Assembly: GCF_010726245.1 (NCBI RefSeq)
Contig: NZ_AP022561.1
Span: 4,464,001-4,528,000, forward strand
Source of the DNA: Mycolicibacterium aichiense
Lineage (GTDB): Bacteria; Actinomycetota; Actinomycetes; Mycobacteriales; Mycobacteriaceae
DNA length: 64,000 nt
Direction of reading: 5' to 3'
The notes beneath the pieces were generated by a model. The model saw only the letters and a list, made by a program, of their open reading frames with translations. It ran no database searches and was not told the DNA's origin. Position numbers and translations under genes: made by a program. Position 1 is the stretch's first letter, and the number at the start of each line of letters is the position of its first letter. Of this stretch, positions 45,993 to 55,059 are shown piece after piece.

Positions 45993-47224
45993 CCAGCGCT
46001 CAGAGCAACTCTGCGGAGAATCCGTATCCGGTCCGCGCGGTGGCCATCCGCATCGCCGGCTGGATCGACAAGCTCGGCACGGTGTGGGTCGAAGGTCAGC
46101 TGACCCAGATCAACGTGCGCAACTCCACGGCATACATGGTGCTGCGCGATCCGGCGGCCAACATGTCGCTCGATATCAGCTGCTCCCGTGACCTGCTGCT
46201 CTCGGCGCCGGTGAAGCTCACCGAGGGCACCCAGGTGGTGGTGTGCGGCAAGCCGAGCTTCTACACCGTTCGCGGCTCGTTTTCGTTGCGCGTCAGCGAC
46301 ATTCGCGCGGTGGGCGTCGGCGAGCTGCTGGCCCGCATCGAACGGTTGCGCAGGCTGCTGGAGGCCGAGGGACTGTTCGACCCGCGGCTCAAGCGCCCGC
46401 TGCCGTTCCTGCCCTCTACCGTCGGCCTGATCACGGGCCGGGCCAGCGCGGCCGAGCACGACGTGACCACGGTGGCGGCCGCCCGCTGGCCCGAGGTCCG
46501 CTTCGCCATCCGCAACACCGCCGTACAGGGCGTCAACGCGGTGGCGCAGATCGTCGAGGCGTTGCGCGAACTCGACGCCGACCCCGACGTCGACGTCATC
46601 GTGATCGCCCGCGGCGGCGGCAGCGTCGAAGACCTGCTGCCGTTCTCCGACGAGACGCTGTGCCGTGAGATCGCCGCGTGCACCACACCGGTGGTCAGCG
46701 CCGTCGGACACGAGCCGGACAACCCACTGTGCGACCTGGTGGCTGACATGCGCGCGGCCACCCCGACCGACGCCGCCAAGAAGGTGGTGCCTGACACGGC
46801 AGCCGAGCGGGCGTTGGTCTCCGAGCTTCGGCACCGCAGTGCGCAGGCGCTGCGCAACTGGGTCGGCCGCGAGCAGCGGACCGTCACCCATTTACGTAGC
46901 CGGCCGGTGCTGGCCGACCCGTTGGGCGCGCTGACACATCGCACCGAGGAGATCGAGCGGGCCCGGGCCTGCGTCCGCCGTGACGTCAAGCGCCTCGTCG
47001 CGGCCGAAACCGACCGGATCGGTCACCTCGCGGCGCGGCTGGCCACCCTGGGCCCGGCGGCAACCCTGGCGCGCGGTTACGCCGTGGTCCAGGTGCTCAG
47101 CCCACAAGGAGCTGAGATCCTTCGCTCTACCGACGACGCGCCGGCCGGGACCGCGCTGCGCATCCGCGTCGGCGACGGTGCGATCGGCGCAAGTAGCACA
47201 GGCCCGACGGACGGATCCCCATGA
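45989..47224 (+). CDS. xseA: Exodeoxyribonuclease VII large subunit
   Basis: Encodes 411 residues. An N-terminal OB-fold ([29 protein letters not shown]) is followed by the catalytic region with [20 protein letters not shown] and the characteristic [20 protein letters not shown] long coiled-coil follows, and the tail has the TLARGYAVV motif. With XseB it degrades single-stranded DNA in both directions in repair and recombination. GTG 45989 overlaps the upstream stop and the gene overlaps xseB by four bases (ATGA). Confidence 0.96.
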   Translation: MTSAQSNSAENPYPVRAVAIRIAGWIDKLGTVWVEGQLTQINVRNSTAYMVLRDPAANMSLDISCSRDLLLSAPVKLTEGTQVVVCGKPSFYTVRGSFSLRVSDIRAVGVGELLARIERLRRLLEAEGLFDPRLKRPLPFLPSTVGLITGRASAAEHDVTTVAAARWPEVRFAIRNTAVQGVNAVAQIVEALRELDADPDVDVIVIARGGGSVEDLLPFSDETLCREIAACTTPVVSAVGHEPDNPLCDLVADMRAATPTDAAKKVVPDTAAERALVSELRHRSAQALRNWVGREQRTVTHLRSRPVLADPLGALTHRTEEIERARACVRRDVKRLVAAETDRIGHLAARLATLGPAATLARGYAVVQVLSPQGAEILRSTDDAPAGTALRIRVGDGAIGASSTGPTDGSP

Positions 47225-47451
47225 GCAAACCTGACGAGACGACGCCCATTAGTCAGCTTGGCTACGAAGATTGCCGGGATCAGCTGATCGAGGTCGTCCG
47301 GGTGCTCGAGCAAGGCGGGCTCGATCTTGATTCGTCGCTGAAGTTGTGGGAACGAGGCGAGGAACTGGCACGACGCTGCGAGGAGCACTTAGCCGGAGCG
47401 CGCAAACGCATCGAAGATGCGCTGGCCGCCCGCGACGCCGACGAGGATTGA
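47221..47451 (+). CDS. xseB: Exodeoxyribonuclease VII small subunit
   Basis: Encodes 76 residues. The motif [44 protein letters not shown] is the whole conserved three-helix XseB core. Several copies bind one XseA to form exonuclease VII. Start ATG 47221 overlaps the xseA stop. A 64-bp gap with a KstR-type site separates it from the steroid dehydrogenase. Confidence 0.96.
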   Translation: MSKPDETTPISQLGYEDCRDQLIEVVRVLEQGGLDLDSSLKLWERGEELARRCEEHLAGARKRIEDALAARDADED

Positions 47452-47485
47452 TCCGGCCGGCGCGCTAACCTGCGACATTGGAAAA

Positions 47486-47501
47486 CTGGAACGTGTTTCA
47501 G
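47486..47501. promoter_or_regulatory. KstR-type operator before 3-beta-HSD
   Basis: CTGGAACGTGTTTCAG: the core TNNAACNNGTTNNA is met at 47487-47500 (T-GG-AAC-GT-GTT-TC-A). Arms differ by one base. It sits 14 bp before the ATG of the 3-beta-hydroxysteroid dehydrogenase. In M. smegmatis the equivalent gene is KstR-controlled, so a functional site here is likely. Confidence 0.78.
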
Positions 47502-47515
47502 TTATTCTCCCCGCC

Positions 47516-48577
47516 ATGAGTGATGCCACCCTGACAACCGAGCTGGGCCGCGTCCTGGTGACTGGCGGCGCCGGATTCGTCGGCGCCAACCTCGTGACCG
47601 AGCTGCTGGACCGTGGACACTTTGTCCGCGCCTTCGACCGGGCACCGTCGGCGTTGCCCTCCCACGAGCGCCTCGAGGTGGTCCAGGGCGACATCTGCGA
47701 CACCACCACCGTCGCGGCCGCCGTCGACGGGATCGACACGATCATCCACACCGCGGCGATCATCGACCTGATGGGTGGGGCATCGGTCACCGCGGAGTAC
47801 CGCAAGCGCAGCTTCGACGTCAACGTCGAAGGCACCAAGAACCTGGTGCACGCCGCCCAGGCGGCCGGCGTCAAGCGGTTCGTCTACACCGCCTCCAACA
47901 GCGTGGTCATGGGCGGCCAGCGGATCGTCAACGGCGACGAAACACTGCCCTACACAGCACGTTTCAACGACCTCTACACCGAGACCAAGGTGGTGGCCGA
48001 GAAGTTCGTGCTGAGCCAGAACGGCGTGGACGGTCTGCTGACCTGTTCGATCCGCCCCAGCGGCATCTGGGGCCGGGGCGATCAGACCATGTTCCGCAAG
48101 CTCTTCGAGCGAGTGATCGCCGGGCACGTCAAGGTTCTCGTCGGCAACAAGGATGCCAAGCTCGACAACTCCTACGTGCACAACCTCGTACACGGATTCA
48201 TCCTGGCCGCAGAGCATTTGGTGCCCGGTGGCACGGCACCTGGGCAGGCGTACTTCATCAACGACGGCGAGCCGATCAACATGTTCGACTTCTCCCGGCC
48301 GGTGGTTGAGGCCTGCGGCGAGAAGTGGCCCACGGTATGGATCCCCGGCGGCTTCGTCCATGCCGTCCTGACCGGCTGGCAGTGGCTGCACTTCAAGTTC
48401 AAGTTTCCGCAGCCGCCGCTGGAACCGCTTGCGGTGGAACGGGTGTCGATCGACAATTACTTCTCCATCGCCAAGGCCCGCCGCGACCTGGGCTACCAGC
48501 CGCTCTACACCACCGGCGAGGCGCTCGAGCACTGTCTGCCCTACTACACCGACCTCTACGCGGAGATGAAGGGCTAA
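47516..48577 (+). CDS. 3-beta-hydroxysteroid dehydrogenase (Rv1106c-like)
   Basis: Encodes 353 residues of the extended SDR/3-beta-HSD family. The NAD loop LVTGGAGFVGANLV, the acidic strand end in RAFDRAPS and the active-site YTETKVVAEK (YxxxK) are present. It oxidises cholesterol or pregnenolone at C3 and isomerises the ring, the first step of sterol degradation. The start ATG 47516 follows a KstR box. The gene order xseA, xseB, 3-beta-HSD is conserved with Rv1108c, Rv1107c and Rv1106c. The C-terminus overlaps the convergent lipoprotein gene by four bases. Confidence 0.94.
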   Translation: MSDATLTTELGRVLVTGGAGFVGANLVTELLDRGHFVRAFDRAPSALPSHERLEVVQGDICDTTTVAAAVDGIDTIIHTAAIIDLMGGASVTAEYRKRSFDVNVEGTKNLVHAAQAAGVKRFVYTASNSVVMGGQRIVNGDETLPYTARFNDLYTETKVVAEKFVLSQNGVDGLLTCSIRPSGIWGRGDQTMFRKLFERVIAGHVKVLVGNKDAKLDNSYVHNLVHGFILAAEHLVPGGTAPGQAYFINDGEPINMFDFSRPVVEACGEKWPTVWIPGGFVHAVLTGWQWLHFKFKFPQPPLEPLAVERVSIDNYFSIAKARRDLGYQPLYTTGEALEHCLPYYTDLYAEMKG

Positions 48578-48993
48578 CGCATCGCGTTCTTGACGGCTTG
48601 CCCGTAGGCGGCCTTCTGCTCGCTCGTCAGCGTCGGGGCGAACACGACCACGATGTCTTCGACCTGCAGCATGTCCGGAACCGCGGCGGCGTAGAGCTCC
48701 GCTCGGCCGGTACTCGGAAATTTCAGGATCGACACGGTATCGGTGTCGGTCGCCTCCAGACATCCTGCCGTCGGGCAGGCCGACGCGGTGACGTCGTGGG
48801 GGTTGAGCGCGGGCAGCTTGGCCTTGGTAAGGGCGTTCAGCACCTCGGCGACCGAAACGTTGTTGAGCATCACAGGTCCGCTCTGGGCCGAAGGGCGTGA
48901 TGGAGCGGCCGCCTCCCGGGGACTGCAGCCCTGCAGTGCGGCGGCCAGCAGTACAACGACCGTCACCCCCATGGAAAGGCGAGCGGAACTCAC
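48574..48993 (-). CDS. Small lipoprotein, paralogue of the gene at 48990-49370
   Basis: Encodes 139 residues from GTG 48993, overlapping the previous gene's stop as GTGA. The signal peptide ends with lipobox LQGC, so it should be lipid-anchored. The mature domain (DVTASACPTAGCLEATDTDTVSILKF, IVVVFAPTLTSEQKAAY) resembles the next gene's (DTTAQECPAVDCSQAIVTDTMRVKSF, MVIEFAPPLTSAQRDDY), including the CP-x3-C cysteine pair. Function unknown; a tandem duplication with one lipid-anchored and one secreted form is likely. Confidence 0.82.
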   Translation of the reverse strand: MSSARLSMGVTVVVLLAAALQGCSPREAAAPSRPSAQSGPVMLNNVSVAEVLNALTKAKLPALNPHDVTASACPTAGCLEATDTDTVSILKFPSTGRAELYAAAVPDMLQVEDIVVVFAPTLTSEQKAAYGQAVKNAMR

Positions 48994-49370
48994 GGCAACA
49001 ACCGTCCGATCGCCTGGAGATAGTCGTCTCGCTGCGCGCTGGTCAGCGGCGGTGCGAATTCGATGACCATGTTGGCGAACCGCGGCAGGCCACGCCGCAC
49101 CGCATACCACTTGGCTTGCGGCACCGTCAGGAAGGACTTGACCCGCATGGTGTCGGTGACGATCGCTTGTGAGCAGTCCACAGCGGGGCACTCCTGTGCG
49201 GTGGTGTCAATCGGGTTCGGTGCCGCGACACCTTCGGACTGCAGCGCCGCAACCAGGCCCGCCGCGGTCAGCGGTTCGTGGCCGGTCCCTGCGCTGGCCG
49301 ACGGGGTGTGCAGCGCGGTCAGCCCCGCAGCCACAACGGCCGCGGTGAGTACTCGATATCTGCGCGGCAT
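48990..49370 (-). CDS. Secreted protein, paralogue of the gene at 48574-48993
   Basis: Encodes 126 residues from ATG 49370. Signal peptide VLTAAVVAAGLTALHTPSASAG has a typical Ala-x-Ala end. The mature region shares CPAVDC and the FAPPLTSAQ pattern with the downstream lipoprotein. An open frame extends upstream, but the chosen start gives the best signal peptide. The two are translationally coupled. Function unknown. The divergent gene at 49532 leaves 161 bp for promoters. Confidence 0.8.
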   Translation of the reverse strand: MPRRYRVLTAAVVAAGLTALHTPSASAGTGHEPLTAAGLVAALQSEGVAAPNPIDTTAQECPAVDCSQAIVTDTMRVKSFLTVPQAKWYAVRRGLPRFANMVIEFAPPLTSAQRDDYLQAIGRLLP

Positions 49371-49531
49371 GACTTCGAGCGTAACGACACCGATCGTCGC
49401 CGACCGAGCCGGCGACGCATCGGCCACCGTCCGACGCTCCTCGACCATGCACCTTCTCGGCGCTGCGAGGTACACCGGCATTCGGGTCGCACAGCACATC
49501 ACCAGGATTGCCGCCCGTAAACTACGTCGCC

Positions 49532-50560
49532 GTGTCGATCCGCCGTGTCGCCAGCGCCCTTGGTGCGGTGGCGATGATGATCGGCGTACTGGCGGGCTGC
49601 GGTACCGGCGTGCCGGACCGCAGCACCGACGCGCGGGCGCTGACGGCTCAGGTCCGGCAGCTGCCAGGCGTCGTGGACGCCGCTGCGGACATCGCACACA
49701 GTCAGGCTCAGGGCCGGGTTTACTTTCGCCTCTACGTCGACGTCTCCGACAGCGTCACAGCCGGCCAGGCAGCCACGATCACCGCGAGCTATCTACGGGA
49801 TATCAGCAGCGGCAAGTACGCCGGCTACCGGCTCGAACTCGACCTGCGGCACGGGTGGAACGTCTTCGCCGTCGACAGCGGCGTGCTGGCGATCACCAAC
49901 GCCGATCAGATCATCGCCCAGACTCGCGACTGGGTTGCACTGAGAAGCGAATTTCCTTCTGCCACAGTGTCAATGCGAGCTACGATCACCCACCCAGGCG
50001 GACAGCTGACGACTCAGGAGGCTGGTCACTCCAATCTGGCGGTCCTCGAATTCGCCGACCCCGGCGACTACACCACGGTAAGCGCGGCCGCGGGCACGTT
50101 GTCGGCTCGATTTCGGCAGCTGGCCGGGCTGGACTGGACAATCGACGCAGGCAAGGAACACCCCGCCGAGATCAAGACCTCGCGACGACTACCCACGGCG
50201 GCCGAACTAAACGTGTTCAACCGGCTCAACGCCGATCAGCCGATCCCGCACATCGACCGGCTCCGGATCAACGACCCGGTGACACCACCGGTGTGGTTCT
50301 CCGAGAAGACCATCGGCTCTCACGATGTCGCGGTCGCTTTGCGGCTGGCGCAGGCACATCTGCCGTTCGTCGCCACATTGCCGGCGCCCGTGCTCTACAG
50401 CGCCAGCGACCAGCTGTCGGGACACATCGGTGGTCGCGGCTTCGCTCGTGGCCCGGTCGCGGTCACCGTCGGCGGCTGCACCCGACACGACCCGCTGGTG
50501 TACGCGCCGATCCCCGAGGAACGCGTCCTCATCGCGAAATACGAAAGCTGCAAAGCCTGA
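49532..50560 (+). CDS. Lipoprotein of unknown function
   Basis: Encodes 342 residues from GTG 49532. Signal peptide ends in lipobox LAGCGTG. The mature protein has two similar halves of about 150 residues, each with YFRLYVDVSDSVTAG-like strands and a Leu/Ala-rich helix, suggesting a repeated fold. A CTRHDPLVYAPIPEERVLIAKYESC ending has two cysteines. No family is recognised with confidence. It precedes the sulfatase operon by 72 bp. Confidence 0.8.
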   Translation: MSIRRVASALGAVAMMIGVLAGCGTGVPDRSTDARALTAQVRQLPGVVDAAADIAHSQAQGRVYFRLYVDVSDSVTAGQAATITASYLRDISSGKYAGYRLELDLRHGWNVFAVDSGVLAITNADQIIAQTRDWVALRSEFPSATVSMRATITHPGGQLTTQEAGHSNLAVLEFADPGDYTTVSAAAGTLSARFRQLAGLDWTIDAGKEHPAEIKTSRRLPTAAELNVFNRLNADQPIPHIDRLRINDPVTPPVWFSEKTIGSHDVAVALRLAQAHLPFVATLPAPVLYSASDQLSGHIGGRGFARGPVAVTVGGCTRHDPLVYAPIPEERVLIAKYESCKA

Positions 50561-50632
50561 TTCCGGTCACACCGAATCACCGGTGCGAATAGCGTGAACG
50601 CATAGGCGATCGGACCGAAGGAGGGCCACGTC

Positions 50633-52177
50633 ATGCCTGACGGCAAGCCGAACATCTTGGTCATCTGGGGCGATGACATCGGGATCACCAACCTCAGCTG
50701 CTACAGCGACGGCCTGATGGGCTACCGCACACCCAACATCGACCGCATTGCCGCCGAGGGCATGCGCTTCACCGACTCCTACGGCGAGCAGAGTTGCACG
50801 GCCGGTCGTTCGTCGTTCATCACCGGCCAGAGCGTTTACCGGACAGGGTTGAGCAAGGTCGGTATGCCCGGCGTCGACATGGGCATGTCGCCAGAGGATC
50901 CGACCATCGCCACGCTGCTCAAGCCCTTGGGCTACGCCACCGGCCAGTTCGGTAAGAACCATCTGGGCGACCTGAACAAATACCTGCCGACAGCGCACGG
51001 CTTCGACGAATTCTTCGGCAACCTCTACCACCTCAACGCCGAGGAGGAGCCCGAGCATCCGGACTATCCAACCGAGGAGGAGGCCCCTCGGCTACGCAAG
51101 AGTCTGCTGCCGCGCGGCGTGATCCACTCCTGGGCCACCGAGGAGGCCTCCGATGAGGTCGACGAGCGCTTCGGCCCCCTGGGCAAGCAGCGCGTCGAAG
51201 ACACCGGTCCGCTGACCAAGAAGCGGATGGAGACCATCGACGACGAGACCACTGCGGCATGTATCGACTTCATCAAGCGTCAAAAGGACTCCGCCACACC
51301 GTTCTTCGTGTGGATGAACACCACGCACATGCACTTCCGAACGCACACCAAGCCGGAGAGCCTCGGTCAGGCCGGACGATGGCAGTCGCCATACCACGAC
51401 ACCATGGTCGACCACGACAGGCATGTCGGACTGTTGCTGGACACCCTTGACGAGCTCGGCCTGGCCGACGACACGATCGTTGTCTACTCCACCGACAACG
51501 GCCCGCACGCCAACACCTGGCCCGACGGCGCCACCACCCCGTTCCGCAACGAGAAGAACAGCAACTGGGAGGGTGCGTTCCGGGTGCCCGAGATGGTCCG
51601 CTGGCCCGGCAAGATCGACGCTGGCGTGGTGTCCAACGAGATCATCCAGCACCACGACTGGCTGCCCACGATCCTGGCCGCCGCCGGAGTGCCCGACATC
51701 GTGGACAAGCTGAAGCAGGGCCACACCATCGACGACACGACCTATCACGTGCACATCGACGGCTACAACCTGCTGCCGTATTTGACCGGCGAGGTGGACA
51801 AGAGTCCACGCCGCGGTTTGATCTACTTCTCCGACGACTGCGACGTGCTCGGCATCCGGATCGAAAACTGGAAGGTCGTGTTCATGGAGCAGCGGTGCGA
51901 GGGCACGCTGCGGATCTGGTTCGAGCCATTCACCGTGCTGCGCGCACCCAAGATCTTCAACCTGCGCACCGATCCGTTCGAACGCGCCGACATCACGTCG
52001 AACACCTACTGGGACTGGTTCCTCGATCACGACTACATCGCGTTCATGGCCAACGCGGTCGTCCTGCAGTTCCTGGACACCTTCAAAGAGTTCCCGCCCA
52101 GGCGGGAACCGGCCTCGTTCACCGTCAGCAGCGCCGTAGAGAAACTTCAGGACTTCCTCCAGACGGTCGGCGGCTGA
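50633..52177 (+). CDS. Arylsulfatase (formylglycine-type)
   Basis: Encodes 514 residues. Metal-binding aspartates are in ILVIWGDDIGITN, and the modified residue is Cys55 in EQSCTAGRSS, the C-x-A-x-R form of the sulfatase signature. GKNHLG and the later STDNGPHA are the other active-site motifs. It hydrolyses sulphate esters after Cys55 is converted to formylglycine by the FGE encoded two genes downstream. AGGAGG lies before the ATG. No signal peptide is evident, so it is probably cytosolic. Confidence 0.95.
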   Translation: MPDGKPNILVIWGDDIGITNLSCYSDGLMGYRTPNIDRIAAEGMRFTDSYGEQSCTAGRSSFITGQSVYRTGLSKVGMPGVDMGMSPEDPTIATLLKPLGYATGQFGKNHLGDLNKYLPTAHGFDEFFGNLYHLNAEEEPEHPDYPTEEEAPRLRKSLLPRGVIHSWATEEASDEVDERFGPLGKQRVEDTGPLTKKRMETIDDETTAACIDFIKRQKDSATPFFVWMNTTHMHFRTHTKPESLGQAGRWQSPYHDTMVDHDRHVGLLLDTLDELGLADDTIVVYSTDNGPHANTWPDGATTPFRNEKNSNWEGAFRVPEMVRWPGKIDAGVVSNEIIQHHDWLPTILAAAGVPDIVDKLKQGHTIDDTTYHVHIDGYNLLPYLTGEVDKSPRRGLIYFSDDCDVLGIRIENWKVVFMEQRCEGTLRIWFEPFTVLRAPKIFNLRTDPFERADITSNTYWDWFLDHDYIAFMANAVVLQFLDTFKEFPPRREPASFTVSSAVEKLQDFLQTVGG

Positions 52178-52184
52178 GTTGGGG

Positions 52185-53081
52185 ATGCTGGAATCGTGGA
52201 CCGACGGGCCCACGAAGTCGGCCATCGTCGAATTCGCCGAGCGGGCGGTCAATTCGGTGGCACCGGAGGAGCGCGTCGCCGTGTTCGACAACGACGGCAC
52301 GCTGTGGTGCGAGAAGCCGGCTTACATCCAGCTCGACTTCCTGGTGCGCCGGATCGCCGAACAGGTGGCCGCCGATCCCGCGCTGGCCGCCGAACAGCCG
52401 TACACCGCCGCGGCATCCGGCGATCTGGCCTGGTTCGGCGAGGCCGATACCAAGCACTACAACGGTGACGACTCCGACCTGAAACTCCTTGCCGGGGCTG
52501 TCCTCTCAGCCAACGCCACCATCACCACCGAGGAGCACGCGGCGCGGGTGAACGCGTTTTTCGCCGACGCAAGGCATCCGACACTGGGCCGCGCCTACAC
52601 CGCCTGCGGGTATGCACCGATGATCGAACTTCTGCGCTACCTGGAGTCATTCGGCTTCACCAACTACATCGTCTCCGGCGGCGGCCGCGACTTCATGCGG
52701 CCCGTCACGACGGCGATGTACGGTGTCCCGCCCGAACGGGTGATCGGCAGTTCGGTCGGATTGATCTACCAGAACGGCGAACTGCTGACCACCGCCCAAC
52801 CGGAGTTCCTCAACGACGGTCCGGTCAAGCCGGTGCGCATCTGGGGCCGGGTGGGCCGGCGGCCGATCTTCGCCGTGGGCAACTCCAACGGCGACATCGA
52901 GATGCTGCAGTACGCAATGGCCGCATCCGGACCGTCGCTGGCGATGGTGATCCACCACGATGACGCCGACCGCGAATTCGCCTACACCGCAGGGGCGGAG
53001 AAGGCTCTCGATCATGTCGAGACATCCGGCTGGACACGGGTCAGCATGCGCGACGACTGGAGAATCGTGTTCAGTGACTGA
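52185..53081 (+). CDS. HAD-family phosphatase (SerB-like)
   Basis: Encodes 298 residues. Motif I VAVFDNDGTLWCE (DxDGT) holds the nucleophile Asp; motif II is in IVSGGGRDF; motif III is AVGNSNGDIEM. It is a Mg-dependent phosphohydrolase of the phosphoserine-phosphatase-like C1 cap class. ATG 52185 is preferred over TTG 52179. It lies between sulfatase and FGE genes in one operon and overlaps the FGE start by eight bases. The role is perhaps to remove phosphate from desulphated products, an inference. Confidence 0.9.
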   Translation: MLESWTDGPTKSAIVEFAERAVNSVAPEERVAVFDNDGTLWCEKPAYIQLDFLVRRIAEQVAADPALAAEQPYTAAASGDLAWFGEADTKHYNGDDSDLKLLAGAVLSANATITTEEHAARVNAFFADARHPTLGRAYTACGYAPMIELLRYLESFGFTNYIVSGGGRDFMRPVTTAMYGVPPERVIGSSVGLIYQNGELLTTAQPEFLNDGPVKPVRIWGRVGRRPIFAVGNSNGDIEMLQYAMAASGPSLAMVIHHDDADREFAYTAGAEKALDHVETSGWTRVSMRDDWRIVFSD

Positions 53082-53934
53082 ACCCGAACTGGTTGCGATC
53101 CCCGGACAGACGGCAATACTGGGATCCGACCTGCACTACCCCGAGGAAGCCCCGCCACGAGCGGTGACGGTTGACGGCTTTCGCATCCAGCCCCGGCAGG
53201 TCACCAATGCAGAGTTCGCCGAATTCGTCTCGGCCACCGGTTATCTCACCGTCGCCGAGCGGCCGCTGAACCCGGCCGACTATCCGGGCGCGCCGCCGGC
53301 CAACCTGCAGCCGGGCTCGATGGTATTCCGCCGGACCACCGGCCCCGTCGACCTGCGTCACCTCAGCCAGTGGTGGACCTGGACGCCGGGTGCCTCGTGG
53401 CGGCACCCGGTAGGACCTGGTTCGTCGATCGCCAACCGCGCCGAGCACCCCGTCGTTCACGTCGCCTACGAAGACGCCGAAGCGTACGCGGCCTGGGCGG
53501 GACTGGCGTTGCCGACCGAGGCCGAATGGGAGACCGCGGCCCGCGGCGGGCACGAGCACGCCGACTACACGTGGGGCGATCAACCGGAACGGCCCGGCGA
53601 CCGACTGGCGAACTACTGGCACGGCGAGTTTCCCTGGCGCCCGGAACCCGGCTACGGACGCACCACCGACGTCGGTTCCTTCGCGCCCAACGGATACGGA
53701 CTGTTCGACATGGCAGGCAATGTCTGGGAGTGGACCACCGATTGGTGGGCGGCCAGCGAGGCGGCCAGCTATGACCCCGCACAACCGCAGTTCACGGTTC
53801 CACGCAAGGTCCTCAAGGGCGGTTCGTTCCTGTGCGCGGACAGCTACTGCATGCGCTACCGCCCCGCCGCGCGCCGGCCGCAGATGGTCGACACCGGGAT
53901 GAGCCATATCGGCTTCCGCTGCGTGAAGCGATAG
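53074..53934 (+). CDS. Formylglycine-generating enzyme
   Basis: Encodes 286 residues of the FGE-sulfatase (SUMF1) fold. GQTAILGSDLHYPEEAPPRAV, VTNAEFAEFV, the calcium-binding GNVWEWT and the active-site Cys pair about 254 and 259 in GGSFLCADSYCMRYRP are all present. It oxidises a cysteine of sulfatases to formylglycine using Cu(I) and oxygen. GTG 53074 overlaps the previous gene. Its clustering with the C-x-A-x-R sulfatase shows they work together; M. tuberculosis has a single homologue (Rv0712). Confidence 0.95.
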   Translation: MTEPELVAIPGQTAILGSDLHYPEEAPPRAVTVDGFRIQPRQVTNAEFAEFVSATGYLTVAERPLNPADYPGAPPANLQPGSMVFRRTTGPVDLRHLSQWWTWTPGASWRHPVGPGSSIANRAEHPVVHVAYEDAEAYAAWAGLALPTEAEWETAARGGHEHADYTWGDQPERPGDRLANYWHGEFPWRPEPGYGRTTDVGSFAPNGYGLFDMAGNVWEWTTDWWAASEAASYDPAQPQFTVPRKVLKGGSFLCADSYCMRYRPAARRPQMVDTGMSHIGFRCVKR

Positions 53935-53958
53935 GACCAGTACCCCGCCCGTGCTTCA

Positions 53959-53974
53959 CTAGAACGCGTTCTCA
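53959..53974. promoter_or_regulatory. KstR-like operator, one mismatch
   Basis: CTAGAACGCGTTCTCA: the core TNNAACNNGTTNNA matches at 53960-53973 except for the last A (C). It lies 17 bp upstream of the ATG at 53992. Given two true KstR-type sites elsewhere in the window, weak KstR control of this dehydrogenase operon is plausible. Confidence 0.5.
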
Positions 53975-53991
53975 GACCGGGAGGGAGTTCG

Positions 53992-55059
53992 ATGTCCGAC
54001 GCTGTGCTGGTGACCGGCGCGTTCGGGTTGGTGGGGAGTGCCACGGTCAAGCGGCTGGCGGCCACCGGCCGCCAGGTGGTCGCCACCGACCTCGAGACCC
54101 CGGCGACCGTGAAGGCCGCTGCGGATCTCCCTGCCGGGGTCCAGGTCCGCTGGGCGGACCTCACCGACCCGGCCGCGGTCGAGAAGCTGCTGGTCGAGGT
54201 CTCCCCCGCCGCCGTCATCCACCTGGCCGCGGTGATCCCACCGCTGTGCTACGCCAAACCGCAACTGGCCTACCAGGTCAACGTCGGCGCGACCGCCAAT
54301 CTGGTGAAAGCCCTTGAGGCGCATCCCAATCCGGCGCGTCTGGTGCAGGCCTCCAGTATCGCCGTCTACGGGCCGCGCAACCCGCATCACATCACCGATG
54401 TACTGACCGCGCAGACGCCGGTCAACCCGTACGACAACTACGGCAAGCACAAGGTCGAAGCCGAGGGCATCGTGCGCGCGTCGAGTCTGGACTGGGTGAT
54501 CCTGCGCCTCGGCGGAGTGCTGACCACCGAACCCAACCTCGGGATGGACCCCAACCTGATCTTCTTCGAAGGCGTGCTGCCCGCCGACGGGCGGTTGCAG
54601 ACCGTCGACGTCCGCGATGTGGCGTGCGCATTCGCGGCGGCCACCACAGCCGACGTCGCGGGCCAGACCCTGCTGATCGGAGGCGACGACACCCACCGGC
54701 TGCGGCAGGGCGACATCGGGTCGGCGACGACGGCGGCGATGGGCTTGGTCGGCGCGCTACCACCAGGACGCAAGGGTGACCCGAACGACGACGGCGGCTG
54801 GTTCGCCACCGACTGGATGGACTCGGCGACCGCACAACAGGTGCTCAAACACCAGCACTACTCCTGGCCCGACATGCTGGCCGAGACCGCCGACAAGGTC
54901 GGCTGGAAGCGCTACGCCTTCCGGATGATCGCCCCGTTGGCGCGGGAGTACCTCAAACGCCAGTCGCCGTACTACGGTCAGCCGCCCGGGTACGGCAACC
55001 CGTGGGAAGCGGTGCGGCGCAAATGGGGAGCCCCGGAGAACGACGGGAAGGTGTCATGA
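53992..55059 (+). CDS. NAD-dependent epimerase/dehydratase-like SDR
   Basis: Encodes 355 residues. TGAFGLVGSATVKRLA is the NAD loop and the YGKHKVEAEG segment (YxxxK) the active site. It is an extended SDR of the 3-beta-HSD/epimerase type, perhaps acting on steroid, sugar or polyketide groups. AGGGAG precedes the ATG. A KstR-like site sits upstream, which hints at sterol metabolism. It is coupled to the next SDR (ATGA overlap at 55056). Confidence 0.88.
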   Translation: MSDAVLVTGAFGLVGSATVKRLAATGRQVVATDLETPATVKAAADLPAGVQVRWADLTDPAAVEKLLVEVSPAAVIHLAAVIPPLCYAKPQLAYQVNVGATANLVKALEAHPNPARLVQASSIAVYGPRNPHHITDVLTAQTPVNPYDNYGKHKVEAEGIVRASSLDWVILRLGGVLTTEPNLGMDPNLIFFEGVLPADGRLQTVDVRDVACAFAAATTADVAGQTLLIGGDDTHRLRQGDIGSATTAAMGLVGALPPGRKGDPNDDGGWFATDWMDSATAQQVLKHQHYSWPDMLAETADKVGWKRYAFRMIAPLAREYLKRQSPYYGQPPGYGNPWEAVRRKWGAPENDGKVS

